Positions 34,981 through 44,040 of a DNA stretch of 64,000 bases are shown piece by piece. Where the stretch lies: the NCBI GenBank assembly GCA_001898335.1, contig MKTS01000003.1, positions 496,001 through 560,000 of the forward strand, in the 5' to 3' direction. The position numbers were made by a program, and so were the translations under genes. The DNA comes from Mucilaginibacter sp. 44-25. GTDB lineage: Bacteria > Bacteroidota > Bacteroidia > Sphingobacteriales > Sphingobacteriaceae. The stretch's first letter is position 1, and the number at the start of each line of letters is the position of its first letter. Under the pieces are notes generated by a model. It was given only the letters and a program-made list of their open reading frames with translations. It searched no databases and was not told the origin of the DNA.

Positions 34981-35925
34981 CTATACTTCGCCGGGTTGGG
35001 GGCGTTGCTTCTTCTGCAAGTAATCAGAAAGGTTAACCAATAATATACCGGTTAATATCAGCAACAAGCTTAAAAGTTGTGCTCCGTTTACCTGCTCGTT
35101 AGCCAATATCCAGCCTAAAAATACTGCCACAACCGGGTTAACATAGGTATGTGTACTTACTACGGCGGGCGGTTTGATATGTATTAGCCAGATAAAAGAA
35201 AGGTAAGCCGCTAATGACCCCATTACGGTTAAAAACAGCAGTCCGCCCCAGCTATCTAAACTTACATGGGTAAAGGAAAAGCCGGTGTACTCACCCTTAA
35301 TGAGAACTACTATACCGCAGGCCAGACCGGCGGCAATGAGTTGTACTGCCGCGTTCATGATAGTGGAGCTGTTGCCTTTGGCATTTTTGGCGGTAAGCGA
35401 TCCTGTTACCCAGGCTAATGCGCTAAGGATAACCACTACGCTGGCTACCAAGCTCATTGATGATGAACGCCCGCCCGAGGCGCCCATTTTCAGGAACATG
35501 AAGATGCCTGCAAAACCAATGGCCAGTCCGCTTATAATGTATTTGTTAGAAAAATATTGCGACCAGCGGCTCCTGTCTACCAGTAAAAATAGCAGGGGCT
35601 CCGTAGCCACCAATATGGCTGCCTGCCCCGAACTGATGTATTGCTCGGCCCATGCTATCATGCCCGTACCGCCAACCAGCATAAGGGTGCCGCCTAATGC
35701 CTGGCGCCAAAGGTATTTCCATTCGGGTAGTCTTTGTTTTTTGAGCATGGCAATAGCCAATAAAACCAATCCGGCAATACTATATCTTAAGCCTACCAAT
35801 ATAAATGGCGGTATGGTTTTTAACCCGTATATAACTGCCAGGTAAGTGGCTCCCCAAACAATGTAAATGTTAAAGAAAGCAAATGCTACTAATACTGCTG
35901 AAGGTTTTTTATGCGTTGTGGCCAT
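34981..35925 (-). CDS. EamA family (DMT) transporter
   Basis: A 314-residue integral membrane protein with about ten helices in two EamA repeats (first repeat LRYSIAGLVLLAIAMLKKQ, second starting near residue 150, ending LILTGILLVNLSDYLQKK). Such drug/metabolite transporters export amino acids or other small metabolites. It is downstream of metK but separated by a terminator, so probably a separate transcript. Confidence 0.88.
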   Translation of the reverse strand: MATTHKKPSAVLVAFAFFNIYIVWGATYLAVIYGLKTIPPFILVGLRYSIAGLVLLAIAMLKKQRLPEWKYLWRQALGGTLMLVGGTGMIAWAEQYISSGQAAILVATEPLLFLLVDRSRWSQYFSNKYIISGLAIGFAGIFMFLKMGASGGRSSSMSLVASVVVILSALAWVTGSLTAKNAKGNSSTIMNAAVQLIAAGLACGIVVLIKGEYTGFSFTHVSLDSWGGLLFLTVMGSLAAYLSFIWLIHIKPPAVVSTHTYVNPVVAVFLGWILANEQVNGAQLLSLLLILTGILLVNLSDYLQKKQRPQPGEV

Positions 35926-35943
35926 GTTTTAATGGGTAATAAA

Positions 35944-35972
35944 AAAGGCGTACCGTTAACTGGTACGCCTTT
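35944..35972 (-). terminator. intrinsic terminator of metK
   Basis: Perfect 11-bp stem AAAGGCGTACC (35944-35954) with complement 35962-35972 and a 7-base loop. On the minus strand the stem is followed by TTTTTTATT, which ends the metK transcript before the EamA gene. Confidence 0.9.
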
Positions 35973-35992
35973 AATTTATTCGGTATTAGCGT

Positions 35993-37243
35993 TTACAAAG
36001 CAAAGGCGCTCTTAACTTTATCTACATAATCAAGTTTTTCCCAGGTAAATAGTTCTACCTCGCGGGTTACCACGCTGCCATCATGCGCGTTAAACGATTT
36101 GGTAACCGTTTCGCTTGGGCGGCCAAAGTGGCCATAGGCAGCAGTTTCGCTATAAATTGGGTTACGCAGTTTAAAACGTGTTTCGATAGCGTAAGGGGTC
36201 ATGTCAAAAATTGCCTCAACCTTTTTAGCGATCTCGCCATCCGTTACAGCCACTTTAGCCGTACCATAAGTATTTACATATATACCCATTGGCTGTGCAA
36301 CGCCTATAGCGTATGATACCTGCACCAGTACTTCACTGCAAATACCGGCAGCAACCAGGTTTTTAGCAATGTGGCGGGTAGCATAAGCAGCAGAACGGTC
36401 AACTTTTGATGGGTCTTTACCTGAGAATGCACCACCACCGTGCGCGCCTTTACCACCGTAAGTATCTACGATGATCTTGCGGCCGGTTAAACCGGTATCG
36501 CCATGCGGCCCACCAATAACAAATTTACCGGTTGGGTTAATGTGGTATTTAATATCGTTGTTAAAGAAGTGCGCGTATTTAGGGTATTTAGCTTTAACAC
36601 GTGGGATCAATATACTGATGATATCATTTTTGATCTTTTGCAGCATTTCTTTTTCCTCGGCAAAATCATCATGCTGGGTCGAGATCACTATGGCATCTAT
36701 ACGTTGCGGCTGGTTATCATCATTGTACTCTAAAGTAACCTGTGATTTTGCATCCGGGCGAAGGTATTTAATGTCGGTATTTTCGCGGCGGATGGCGGCA
36801 AGCTCGCGCAATAGCGCGTGAGCAATGTCTAAAGCAAGCGGCATGTAATTATCGGTTTCGCTGGTAGCGTAGCCAAACATCATGCCCTGGTCGCCGGCGC
36901 CTTGCTCTTCTTTGCTCTGGCGGTCAACCCCCTGGTTAATATCCGGCGATTGCTCGTGGATGGCCGAAAGCACACCACATGAGTTACCGTCAAACATATA
37001 TTCGCCTTTGGTATAACCAATGCGGTTAATTACATCGCGGGCAATTTTTTGAACGTCTAAATAGGTTTTTGATTTCACCTCGCCGGCAAGTACTACCTGG
37101 CCGGTAGTTACTAACGTTTCACAGGCTACTTTTGATTCCGGGTCAAACGCCAGGAAGTTATCAATTAACGCGTCAGATATCTGGTCGGCAACTTTATCCG
37201 GATGTCCTTCTGAAACAGACTCCGATGTAAATAAATATGACAT
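35993..37243 (-). CDS. metK: S-adenosylmethionine synthetase
   Basis: A 416-residue enzyme making SAM from methionine and ATP. Motifs: [19 protein letters not shown] at the start (ATP/methionine site), [14 protein letters not shown] in the middle and [19 protein letters not shown] as the phosphate-binding P-loop-like segment. Length is slightly above the E. coli enzyme, normal for Bacteroidota. Upstream, a SAM-II-like riboswitch lies at 37313-37384 with a TATTTTTG promoter box just before it, so expression is probably feedback-controlled by SAM. A terminator follows the gene. Confidence 0.97.
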   Translation of the reverse strand: MSYLFTSESVSEGHPDKVADQISDALIDNFLAFDPESKVACETLVTTGQVVLAGEVKSKTYLDVQKIARDVINRIGYTKGEYMFDGNSCGVLSAIHEQSPDINQGVDRQSKEEQGAGDQGMMFGYATSETDNYMPLALDIAHALLRELAAIRRENTDIKYLRPDAKSQVTLEYNDDNQPQRIDAIVISTQHDDFAEEKEMLQKIKNDIISILIPRVKAKYPKYAHFFNNDIKYHINPTGKFVIGGPHGDTGLTGRKIIVDTYGGKGAHGGGAFSGKDPSKVDRSAAYATRHIAKNLVAAGICSEVLVQVSYAIGVAQPMGIYVNTYGTAKVAVTDGEIAKKVEAIFDMTPYAIETRFKLRNPIYSETAAYGHFGRPSETVTKSFNAHDGSVVTREVELFTWEKLDYVDKVKSAFAL

Positions 37244-37312
37244 ATAATAATGTATAAAACGTTAAAGCCGAAAGGTAAGAGATTTATTTGAAACGCTGTA
37301 AAAAGGAGAGCA

Positions 37313-37384
37313 GGGTTAGCACTTTTTTACGTGGTTGCAATCCAGCATTTGCAAAGCAGCAAAGGCATTAAATCAGTCCACTTT
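37313..37384 (-). promoter_or_regulatory. SAM-II-type riboswitch in metK leader
   Basis: On the minus strand the leader reads GTGG-A-CTGATTTAA, an inserted hairpin, then GATTGCAACCACGT, AAAAAAG and TGCTAA. This matches the SAM-II core: P1 pairs GTGG (37378-37381) with CCAC (37331-37334), the conserved TGATTTAA is at 37368-37375, and the pseudoknot pairs TTGCA (37336-37340) with TGCTAA (37315-37320). Between them is an extra stem-loop (about 37343-37366, GCCTTTGC/GCAAATGC with one mismatch), longer than in the classical compact form. SAM-II senses SAM and usually controls translation; related SAM-V shares the core. Assigned from motif match, not from a covariance search. Confidence 0.75.
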
Positions 37385-37391
37385 CGGGAGG

Positions 37392-37425
37392 CAAAAATAA
37401 AACAATTTTCCTTAAAGCCGAAAAA
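37392..37425 (-). promoter_or_regulatory. promoter of metK leader
   Basis: The minus strand has TATTTTTG (37392-37399), a Bacteroidota -7 type box (TAnnTTTG). The region about 20 bases upstream is TTTTTCG-like, a weak -33 match. A start a few bases past the box would place the transcript 5-prime end next to the riboswitch P1 stem, which supports the riboswitch call. Confidence 0.5.
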
Positions 37426-37456
37426 CATTTACTTTTGCCCGCTCAAACATAGATAG

Positions 37457-38401
37457 TTGAAAAGGAAAGCTTTATTTATTATCAACCCCGTATCAGGAGG
37501 AAAGAAAAAGGATAACGTGCCGGGGATGGTAAAGGAGCACCTTGACCCGGCTGTGTTTGAATATGACTTTGAATTTACCACCGGCATATTCCATGCGCAT
37601 GACCTGGCCGTGGCAGCCGTAGGCGAGTATGATACTATTGTAGCCGTTGGCGGCGATGGTACCGTAAACGAAATAGCATCGGGCATAGCCGAAACTGAAA
37701 CAGAGCTGGCTGTGATTCCATTCGGCTCTGGGAATGGGTTGGCCCGCTTCCTGGGCATACCTATGGATACCGTAGGCGCCATCAAAAACATGAATACCGG
37801 CCGCAGCATTGTAATAGATGCCGGCAAAATGAACGACCAGTGGTTTTTTAATATGGCCGGGATGGGTTTTGATGCCCACATCAGCCATGTTTTTGCGCAG
37901 GGCGGCGATAAACGGGGTTTTATTAACTACTTTAAATCGTCATTACAGGAAATTGCCAACTACCGTTCGCAGGAATATCATATTGAGGTTGACGGCCAGA
38001 CATTGGATAGAGAAGCTTTTATGCTGAGCATTGCCAACTCATCACAATATGGTAATAACGCCCATGTATCACCCACGGCGTCGGTACAGGATGGTTTGCT
38101 GGATGTATGTGTGATCAAGCCTTTTCCGCTATGGAGGTTTCCGGAGATGGGCCTGAGGATGTTTACCAAAACGGCCGACAGATCCAAATACGTAGAGATC
38201 ATTAAAGGGAAGCACGTGCATATTACGCGTGTAAAGCCCGGCCCAATACATTTAGACGGTGAGCCACAATCAGCTGATGAGGATATCAGGATAGACGTTG
38301 TGCCATCAGCATTAAAAGTTATAGTGGGTAGTTCATATATGGCCTCACCCAAGCCCTCTCCGAAGGAGAGGGCTTTAGAAAGGCACAATTTAAAAAAATA
38401 A
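37457..38401 (+). CDS. diacylglycerol/lipid kinase (YegS-like)
   Basis: A 314-residue cytoplasmic lipid kinase. Motifs GGDGTVNE at 65-72 and GSGNGLAR at 90-97 mark the nucleotide-binding site of the diacylglycerol kinase family. The start codon is TTG at 37457, directly after an in-frame TAG, so this is the first possible start, 19 bases behind a TACTTTTG -7 box (37430-37437). The last 19 or so residues (from ASPKPSPKERALERH) are encoded by a repeat that begins at 38343; the normal domain ends near residue 294, so the repeat appears to have extended or replaced the original C-terminus. Confidence 0.9.
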   Translation: MKRKALFIINPVSGGKKKDNVPGMVKEHLDPAVFEYDFEFTTGIFHAHDLAVAAVGEYDTIVAVGGDGTVNEIASGIAETETELAVIPFGSGNGLARFLGIPMDTVGAIKNMNTGRSIVIDAGKMNDQWFFNMAGMGFDAHISHVFAQGGDKRGFINYFKSSLQEIANYRSQEYHIEVDGQTLDREAFMLSIANSSQYGNNAHVSPTASVQDGLLDVCVIKPFPLWRFPEMGLRMFTKTADRSKYVEIIKGKHVHITRVKPGPIHLDGEPQSADEDIRIDVVPSALKVIVGSSYMASPKPSPKERALERHNLKK

Positions 38402-38436
38402 GTTTCCCCTATCGGGGGAGATTTAGAGGGGGCTTA
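38343..38436 (+). repeat. two-module palindromic repeat, copy A
   Basis: Module 1 (38343-38384) contains CCCTCTCCGAAGGAGAGGG, an inverted repeat, and module 2 (38398-38436) contains TCCCCTATCGGGGGA followed by GATTTAGAGGGGGCTTA. The same modules recur in the same order and orientation at 55318-55436, with a longer, unlike spacer there. Copy A covers the end of the lipid kinase gene and ends 12 bases before the SUI1-like start codon. Confidence 0.85.
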
Positions 38437-38448
38437 AACTAAGCAGCT

Positions 38449-38784
38449 ATGGCAAAGAAAAACTACACCGGCATCATGTATTCAACCGATCCGGACTTCC
38501 GGTACCAGGAAGAGGGGAGCGGGCAACAGGAAACACTGCCGCCTCAGCAGCAAAACCTCAAAATATTTTTAGACCGTATAAAGGGCAATAAGCTGGTAAC
38601 GCGGGTTAACGGCTTTGTTGGCACAGATGCCGACCTGGAAGCTGTAGGCAAAAAGCTTAAAAGCAAATGTGGGGTAGGCGGTACCGTAAAAGATGGCGAA
38701 ATACTATTGCAGGGCGATTTTAGAGATAAAGTACTTGCAATGCTGCAAACAGATGGTTACAAGGCTAAAAAAGCCGGAGGATAG
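38449..38784 (+). CDS. SUI1/eIF1-like translation factor
   Basis: A 111-residue protein. The C-terminal 75 residues match the SUI1 fold ([20 protein letters not shown] and [20 protein letters not shown]), with the family's conserved [11 protein letters not shown] stretch. Bacterial eIF1 homologues (YciH type) can influence initiation fidelity; the role here is not known. The N-terminal 35 residues are unstructured and Gln-rich. The repeat copy A ends 12 bases upstream, supplying a purine-rich stretch AGAGGGGG 18 bases before the ATG. Confidence 0.88.
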   Translation: MAKKNYTGIMYSTDPDFRYQEEGSGQQETLPPQQQNLKIFLDRIKGNKLVTRVNGFVGTDADLEAVGKKLKSKCGVGGTVKDGEILLQGDFRDKVLAMLQTDGYKAKKAGG

Positions 38785-38838
38785 TGTATTGAGATAATTT
38801 TTATTTTATTCTTAATTTACTGTTTATTAAATATTTAA

Positions 38839-38861
38839 ATGATGTGTAAAAAATACATCAT
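38839..38861. promoter_or_regulatory. palindrome upstream of pckA
   Basis: ATGATGT (38839-38845) and ACATCAT (38855-38861) form a 7-bp inverted repeat, extendable by G-T pairs, in the AT-rich 164-base gap before pckA. It could be a regulator site or end the SUI1 transcript; no T-run supports a terminator. Confidence 0.35.
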
Positions 38862-38948
38862 GTAAAAAATTATAATTAAGCTCTTGTGTGCTGCCTTGCT
38901 AAAGACCTAAGTTTGGATAAATCAATCATCTGAAAAATTTACCCTTAC

Positions 38949-40553
38949 ATGGAAAGCATCATGAAAAGCAGTTCGCCTCTACGCTATCTCGGCCTTTACA
39001 ATCCTAATATTCAATATCAGTTAACCCAGCAGCAACTTGTTGACTGTGCCCTGGAACGCAATGAAGGCAGCCTTGCGGATAGCGGAGCGCTGGCAGTGGA
39101 TACCGGCAAATTCACCGGGCGTTCGCCAAAGGACAGGTTTATTATTGACGATCACATTAGCCATGATCAGGTTTGGTGGGGTAATATCAACTACAAGCTT
39201 GATGGCGGCCGGTTTATGGCTTTATGCCGTAAAATGCAAGCGTACCTAAATAAGCTTGATGTGTTGTTTGTGCGCGATTGCCGGGTTTGTGCCGATGAGC
39301 AATACCATATGGATGTGCGGGTGATCACCGAAACCGCTTACCAGAACCTGTTTGCACACCACTTATTTATACGCCCGGAAAAGGCCAATATCTCTCAAAG
39401 ACCCGGGTGGACCGTTGTAGCCGCCCCCGGTTTTGAGGCCGACCCGGAAACCGATGGCACCCGTCAAAAGAATTTTACCATCATCAGCTTTAGCAAAAAG
39501 GTTATTCTTATAGGCGGTACCGGTTATACCGGCGAAATTAAAAAGAGTATTTTTTCGGTACTTAACTTTATTCTGCCGCATTATCATGGGGTGCTGCCTA
39601 TGCATTGCTCCGCCAATGTCGGCGAAAAAGGAGATACTGCGATTTTTTTCGGACTTTCAGGCACGGGTAAAACCACGCTTTCTGCCGATGCAGACAGGAA
39701 ATTGATCGGCGATGATGAGCATGGATGGAGCGACAACGGTGTTTTTAATTTTGAAGGTGGCTGTTATGCCAAGTGCGCCGGCCTTTCAATAGATAAAGAA
39801 CCGCAGATATATCATGCCATTAAACCTGGCGCCCTGCTGGAGAACATTAATTATATAGCAGGTACTACCAGGGTAGACTTTGATAATATAGCTAAAACGG
39901 AGAATACCAGGGTAGCCTACCCGGTAGAGAATATAGCAAACGCGTTGATGCCATCAGTAGCTGGTGTGCCCCAAAATATTTTCTTTTTAACGGCCGACGC
40001 ATTTGGCGTTTTACCTCCCATAGCCAAACTTACTCCCGAACAGGCTATGTATCATTTTGTGTCCGGATATACGGCAAAGGTAGCGGGTACAGAGAACGGT
40101 ATAAACGAACCAACACTTACCTTTTCGGCCTGCTTTGGCGAGGCCTTCCTGCCTTTAAACCCTATAGCCTACGCGGAGATGCTTGGAGAAAAGATCAGGA
40201 AATACCATGTAAATGTATGGCTGGTAAATACCGGCTGGACGGGTGGCCCTTATGGTGTAGGGCAAAGGATGCTATTGAGTTATACGCGCGCTATGGTAAC
40301 TGCTGCCCTAAACGGCGGACTGGATCATGTGGGTTACCGCCCACATCCGGTATTTAATGTGATGATGCCTGAAAGTTGCCCCGGCGTACCTGACAGTGTG
40401 TTGGATCCGCAGGCTACCTGGGCCAGTGCATCGCAATATGAGGAGCAGGCACACCAACTGGCGGCAGCGTTTATTAAAAACTTTGATAAATATGCGGCTT
40501 ATGGTACCGAAAAACTGGTAAAAGCAGGCCCAAGAGCGGTTGAAACAGTATAG
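38949..40553 (+). CDS. pckA: phosphoenolpyruvate carboxykinase (ATP)
   Basis: A 534-residue enzyme interconverting oxaloacetate and PEP with ATP, the entry to gluconeogenesis. The P-loop GLSGTGKTT is at 235-243 with the metal-site GDDEHGW at 254-260. Conserved TGRSPKDRF is at 56-64. Length matches the ATP-dependent family. It stands alone between the SUI1-like gene and a terminator; an upstream palindrome could be regulatory. Confidence 0.97.
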   Translation: MESIMKSSSPLRYLGLYNPNIQYQLTQQQLVDCALERNEGSLADSGALAVDTGKFTGRSPKDRFIIDDHISHDQVWWGNINYKLDGGRFMALCRKMQAYLNKLDVLFVRDCRVCADEQYHMDVRVITETAYQNLFAHHLFIRPEKANISQRPGWTVVAAPGFEADPETDGTRQKNFTIISFSKKVILIGGTGYTGEIKKSIFSVLNFILPHYHGVLPMHCSANVGEKGDTAIFFGLSGTGKTTLSADADRKLIGDDEHGWSDNGVFNFEGGCYAKCAGLSIDKEPQIYHAIKPGALLENINYIAGTTRVDFDNIAKTENTRVAYPVENIANALMPSVAGVPQNIFFLTADAFGVLPPIAKLTPEQAMYHFVSGYTAKVAGTENGINEPTLTFSACFGEAFLPLNPIAYAEMLGEKIRKYHVNVWLVNTGWTGGPYGVGQRMLLSYTRAMVTAALNGGLDHVGYRPHPVFNVMMPESCPGVPDSVLDPQATWASASQYEEQAHQLAAAFIKNFDKYAAYGTEKLVKAGPRAVETV

Positions 40554-40635
40554 TTAGACCCGATTATATCAGTTTAGTTACACATTTTTTATGTGTTATA
40601 ACTTGCTATTTTTAAAAATTATAGGTTTACTTGTA

Positions 40636-40664
40636 AAAAATTGTCTGCACAATAGACAATTTTT
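40636..40664 (+). terminator. terminator in the gap after pckA
   Basis: Perfect 11-bp stem AAAAATTGTCT (40636-40646) with complement 40654-40664 and a 7-base loop, followed by GTGTTTTAT. It is 82 bases after the pckA stop and the only strong hairpin in this 296-base gap. Confidence 0.7.
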
Positions 40665-40746
40665 GTGTTTTATAGCGTTATGTAAAAACCAATTTGCAAA
40701 ACGCTTTTTGCTGAATATTAAATTATTATAAACAAATGCAGAAATA

Positions 40747-40777
40747 GTTTTTTTATTTCATAGAAATTCTAATTTTG
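40747..40777 (+). promoter_or_regulatory. probable promoter of the TonB locus
   Basis: TAATTTTG at 40770-40777 fits the Bacteroidota -7 box, with a T-rich, TTTT-type -33 region about 20 bases upstream in very AT-rich DNA. It lies 73 bases before the ExbB start and after the pckA terminator. Confidence 0.45.
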
Positions 40778-40849
40778 TTTCTCGCTTATTGCGCACACAT
40801 TTTATTAACTTTTATAAACAACAAAACAAAAACTAAAAATTAAAAAGTA

Positions 40850-41683
40850 ATGGCAAACGCACCAACAAAACCAACTACTCCTGTAAAAAAAGAAAGCTCA
40901 AGTGCATCGGGCGCATTTGCGACTTTGACTATTCCAATTTGTATTGCTGTGGCGATATGCATTTTCATTTTCATTTTAGGTCACCCAAGTCACTATAAAG
41001 GCGGCGACCCGGAAAACGAGCCCGTAGATTTATTCGGTACCGTACACAAAGGTGGTATTATCGTACCTATCATCATGTCATACCTGTTAATGGTTATCGT
41101 ATTCTCTTTAGAGCGGTTCGTAGTAATTGGTAAAGCATCTGGTACTGGTAACGTTGATACTTTTGTAAGAAAAGTACAATCAGCCTTAAACGCAGGTAAC
41201 ATTGACGCCGCTAACGCTGAGTGCGACAAACAAAAGGGTTCTGTAGCCAACGTAATTAAATCAGGTTTGAAAAAATACCGCGAAATGGAAAATGAGCAAA
41301 ACCTTGACGTTGACCAGAAAACTTTAGCTATCCAGAAAGACATCGAAGAAGCAACTGCTTTAGAAATGCCAATGTTAGAGCAAAACTTAACCATCATCGC
41401 TACTTTGGTATCTATCGGTACATTAACCGGTCTGTTAGGTACGGTAATCGGTATGATCAAGGCCTTCGGTGCGTTAGCAACTTCAGGTGCTCCTAACCAG
41501 GCTGCATTATCAAGCAGTATCTCTGAAGCACTTATCAATACCGCATTAGGTATCGGTACTTCAGCTGTATCAATTGTAATGTACAACGTATTTACATCAA
41601 AAATCGACAAGTTGACTTACGCTATTGACGAAACTGGTTTCAGCATCGTTCAAACATTCGCGGCATCACACAAAAATAGATAA
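40850..41683 (+). CDS. exbB: MotA/TolQ/ExbB proton channel protein
   Basis: A 277-residue inner-membrane protein with about four helices (near 24-45, 72-92, 172-196 and 212-238). The TolQ/ExbB core LLGTVIGMIKAFGALATSG (third helix region) is clear. It forms the proton channel that powers TonB with ExbD. An N-terminal extra helix and longer cytoplasmic loop are usual in Bacteroidota. First gene of a seven-gene TonB locus. Confidence 0.93.
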   Translation: MANAPTKPTTPVKKESSSASGAFATLTIPICIAVAICIFIFILGHPSHYKGGDPENEPVDLFGTVHKGGIIVPIIMSYLLMVIVFSLERFVVIGKASGTGNVDTFVRKVQSALNAGNIDAANAECDKQKGSVANVIKSGLKKYREMENEQNLDVDQKTLAIQKDIEEATALEMPMLEQNLTIIATLVSIGTLTGLLGTVIGMIKAFGALATSGAPNQAALSSSISEALINTALGIGTSAVSIVMYNVFTSKIDKLTYAIDETGFSIVQTFAASHKNR

Positions 41684-41783
41684 TCGTAAAATAAAGTTCT
41701 TATATAATCATTTTTATCAAAATTAAATTTGGTTATTTAATTAATAGTCTTTAATTTTACATTATCATAAACAAAGGAAAAAA

Positions 41784-42407
41784 ATGCCAAGAGTAAAAGT
41801 CGCAAGAAAGAGCACCTCGATAGATATGACCGCCATGTGCGACGTAGCTTTCCTGCTGCTTACTTTCTTCATATTAACTGCAAAGCCAAGGACAGAGGAT
41901 CCGGTGCCGGTTGATATTCCTGCCTCTTCTGTAGAGCAGCCTATTCCTGACGATAACACATTGTTGTTAACTGTTGGTCAGAATAAGGTTTTCTTTGGAG
42001 TGGATGGTAATGATATCCGTAAGCAAACCCTTATCCAAATGGGCGAAAAATATAAAATAAATTTCACCCCTGAGGAGCAAACCAAGTTTGCGGCCCTTCC
42101 AACATTTGGCGTGCCTATTAACCAGTTAAAAGGTTTCCTGGCACTTGAGCCTACGCAACGTAAAGAGTTTAAACAACCGGGCATCCCGCGCGATACTACC
42201 AATAACAATGAGTTGTCTGACTGGATCCGCGAAGCCCGTAAGGTTGACGTTGCTTTACATAACAAGGCGTTGCGCATCGCTATAAAAGGCGATAGCAAGG
42301 AAGAGTACCCGGTAATCGGTCAGCTGATCACTTTGTTGCAGAAACAAAAAATTAACAAATTTAATTTTATCACTTCGCTGCGTGCTGCGCCTAAAACAAC
42401 TAAATAA
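41784..42407 (+). CDS. exbD: ExbD/TolR biopolymer transport protein, first
   Basis: A 207-residue protein with a single N-terminal helix (about 12-34, MTAMCDVAFLLLTFFILTA) bearing the conserved Asp (Asp17-region, SIDMTAMCDVAFLL) that couples proton flow. The periplasmic part is larger than E. coli ExbD and has charged loops. It starts 100 bases after exbB and is 2 bases from the second exbD gene. Confidence 0.92.
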   Translation: MPRVKVARKSTSIDMTAMCDVAFLLLTFFILTAKPRTEDPVPVDIPASSVEQPIPDDNTLLLTVGQNKVFFGVDGNDIRKQTLIQMGEKYKINFTPEEQTKFAALPTFGVPINQLKGFLALEPTQRKEFKQPGIPRDTTNNNELSDWIREARKVDVALHNKALRIAIKGDSKEEYPVIGQLITLLQKQKINKFNFITSLRAAPKTTK

Positions 42408-42409
42408 AG

Positions 42410-42943
42410 ATGGCAGAATTAGACACCTCCTCCGGCGGGGGGAAAAAAGGCGGGAAAGTAAGAAGTAAAAAGGCTTCAACACGTGTTGACTTAACAGCGA
42501 TGGTTGACCTTGCGTTCTTATTGATCACCTTCTTCATGTTCACTACCACCCTGTCGAAACCAAAGGCTATGGATGTAACCATGCCTGATAAGGATGATCA
42601 GAATAAAGACCAGTTGGCGGTTGCTGCATCACGTTCTATGACGTTGCTGCTTGGCGCTAACGATAAGGTAGAATGGTTTGTAGGTGAGCCGGGAAAAACG
42701 CCACCAGAAACTACAGGCTATGGTAAAGAAGGTTTACGTAAAGTACTCATCGAAAACGGTGAGAAGATACAACAAACCACCGGTAAGTATATGACCGTAC
42801 TGATCAAACCAAGCGATAAATCAAACTACAAAAACGTAGTTGATGCTTTGGATGAAATGAAGATCACTGGTGTGCAGTCATTTGCTATTGTAGATATTAC
42901 ACCGGCAGAGCTTGGCCTGTTGAAACGTGACGGCAACTACTAA
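42410..42943 (+). CDS. exbD: ExbD/TolR biopolymer transport protein, second
   Basis: A 177-residue paralogue of the previous protein with the same membrane segment pattern (RVDLTAMVDLAFLLITFFMF, Asp in VDLAF). The N-terminal tail is Gly/Lys-rich. Two non-identical ExbD subunits next to one ExbB are typical for Bacteroidota TonB loci. It lies 2 bases after the first exbD and 35 before tonB. Confidence 0.92.
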   Translation: MAELDTSSGGGKKGGKVRSKKASTRVDLTAMVDLAFLLITFFMFTTTLSKPKAMDVTMPDKDDQNKDQLAVAASRSMTLLLGANDKVEWFVGEPGKTPPETTGYGKEGLRKVLIENGEKIQQTTGKYMTVLIKPSDKSNYKNVVDALDEMKITGVQSFAIVDITPAELGLLKRDGNY

Positions 42944-42978
42944 TTGATAATTAACAGAAGAAAACTAACGCTATAACA

Positions 42979-43803
42979 ATGCTCGGATCAAAATTAGACA
43001 TACTAAACCAGCAATGGATAGACGTTGTATTTAGAGGGCGTAACAAAGCATACGGTGCATACGAACTAAGAAAAGACAACTCCCGTAATACTAATCGGGC
43101 GCTTTTAATTGGTGTTGTACTGTTTGTTTTCCTTATCTCTTTAAAAACAATATTAAACGCCATTGAGGGTTTCATACCGAAGGCACCTGAAAAAGTGAAG
43201 GTGACCGAGGTGGTTTTACCGCCACCACCGGTGAATGAACAACAGAAACCACCACCACCGCCACCAGAACCACCTAAACCAAAGGTTGACCAGGTGCGTT
43301 TCCCACCTCCGGTAGTAAAGCCGGATAACGAGGTGCGTGAAAAAGAACCTCCAACTGTAAAAGAACTGGAAGTTGCTGACCCTGGTCCGAAAGACCAGAA
43401 AGGTGACCCTAACCAGGACATCAGGATTGAGGAACCGGTAGGTAACGCTGACGTTAAACAGGTAGTGGAAGAAAACACTAACCAAATTTTTACCGCGGTA
43501 GAGAAATCACCAAGTTTCCCCGGCGGCGAAGGTGCTTTTGGTAAATACCTTGGAAAAAACATTAAATATCCGGCTGTTGCCCGTGAGAACAATGTTCAGG
43601 GGCGTGTGATCTTAACCTTCGTGGTTGAGCGCGACGGCTCTCTAACTGATATTAAAGTGGTTAGAGGTATCGGCAGCGGTTGCGACGAAGAAGCTATACG
43701 CGTATTAAAGGCTTCTCCGAAATGGACTCCTGGTATACAAAACGGTCGTCCGGTGCGTGTACAATACAGCATACCTGTAAACTTTGCACTGGCCGAAGAA
43801 TAG
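42979..43803 (+). CDS. tonB: TonB energy transducer
   Basis: A 274-residue protein. The N-terminus has the Bacteroidota motif WIDVVFRGRNKAYGAYELR before the single helix (about 40-60). A Pro-rich spacer (PPPPPEPPKPK) spans the periplasm. The C-terminal domain (from KYPAVARENNVQGRVILTFV to VRVQYSIPVNF) contacts outer-membrane receptors. It transmits energy from the ExbB/ExbD complex. A GC-rich Pro tract makes a long antisense reading frame here, which I reject. Confidence 0.93.
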   Translation: MLGSKLDILNQQWIDVVFRGRNKAYGAYELRKDNSRNTNRALLIGVVLFVFLISLKTILNAIEGFIPKAPEKVKVTEVVLPPPPVNEQQKPPPPPPEPPKPKVDQVRFPPPVVKPDNEVREKEPPTVKELEVADPGPKDQKGDPNQDIRIEEPVGNADVKQVVEENTNQIFTAVEKSPSFPGGEGAFGKYLGKNIKYPAVARENNVQGRVILTFVVERDGSLTDIKVVRGIGSGCDEEAIRVLKASPKWTPGIQNGRPVRVQYSIPVNFALAEE

Positions 43804-43809
43804 AAACTA

Positions 43810-44040
43810 ATGTCAGTAGATAATCAAGAACAGCAAAAATCGCCCAAAAGGCGGTTTTTGCTTATTTTAGGCGTTACCGCATTTACCTGTTTTATTGTTT
43901 TAGGCCTGCTCATTATATTTTGGGATAAATTTCCATTAGAAATGCCTCAAACCCGGAGAACAATTTTTGGCTCTATTATCTTATTATACGCGGTACTGCG
44001 TTTCTCACGATATTTAAGAAAAGACCCCAATGAGAGGTAA
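43810..44040 (+). CDS. small membrane protein in TonB locus
   Basis: A 76-residue protein with two helices (about 16-40 and 51-66), a Lys/Gln-rich N-terminus and a basic C-terminus (FSRYLRKDPNER). It starts 6 bases after tonB and overlaps the next gene by 11 bases, so it belongs to the operon. Function unknown; its place suggests an accessory membrane component. Confidence 0.75.
   Translation: MSVDNQEQQKSPKRRFLLILGVTAFTCFIVLGLLIIFWDKFPLEMPQTRRTIFGSIILLYAVLRFSRYLRKDPNER

Noticed and set aside
42951..43592. 213-residue Gly/Ser-rich minus-strand frame opposite tonB
   Set aside because: It is the reverse of the Pro-rich TonB spacer; such repeat-like composition arises from CCN codons.
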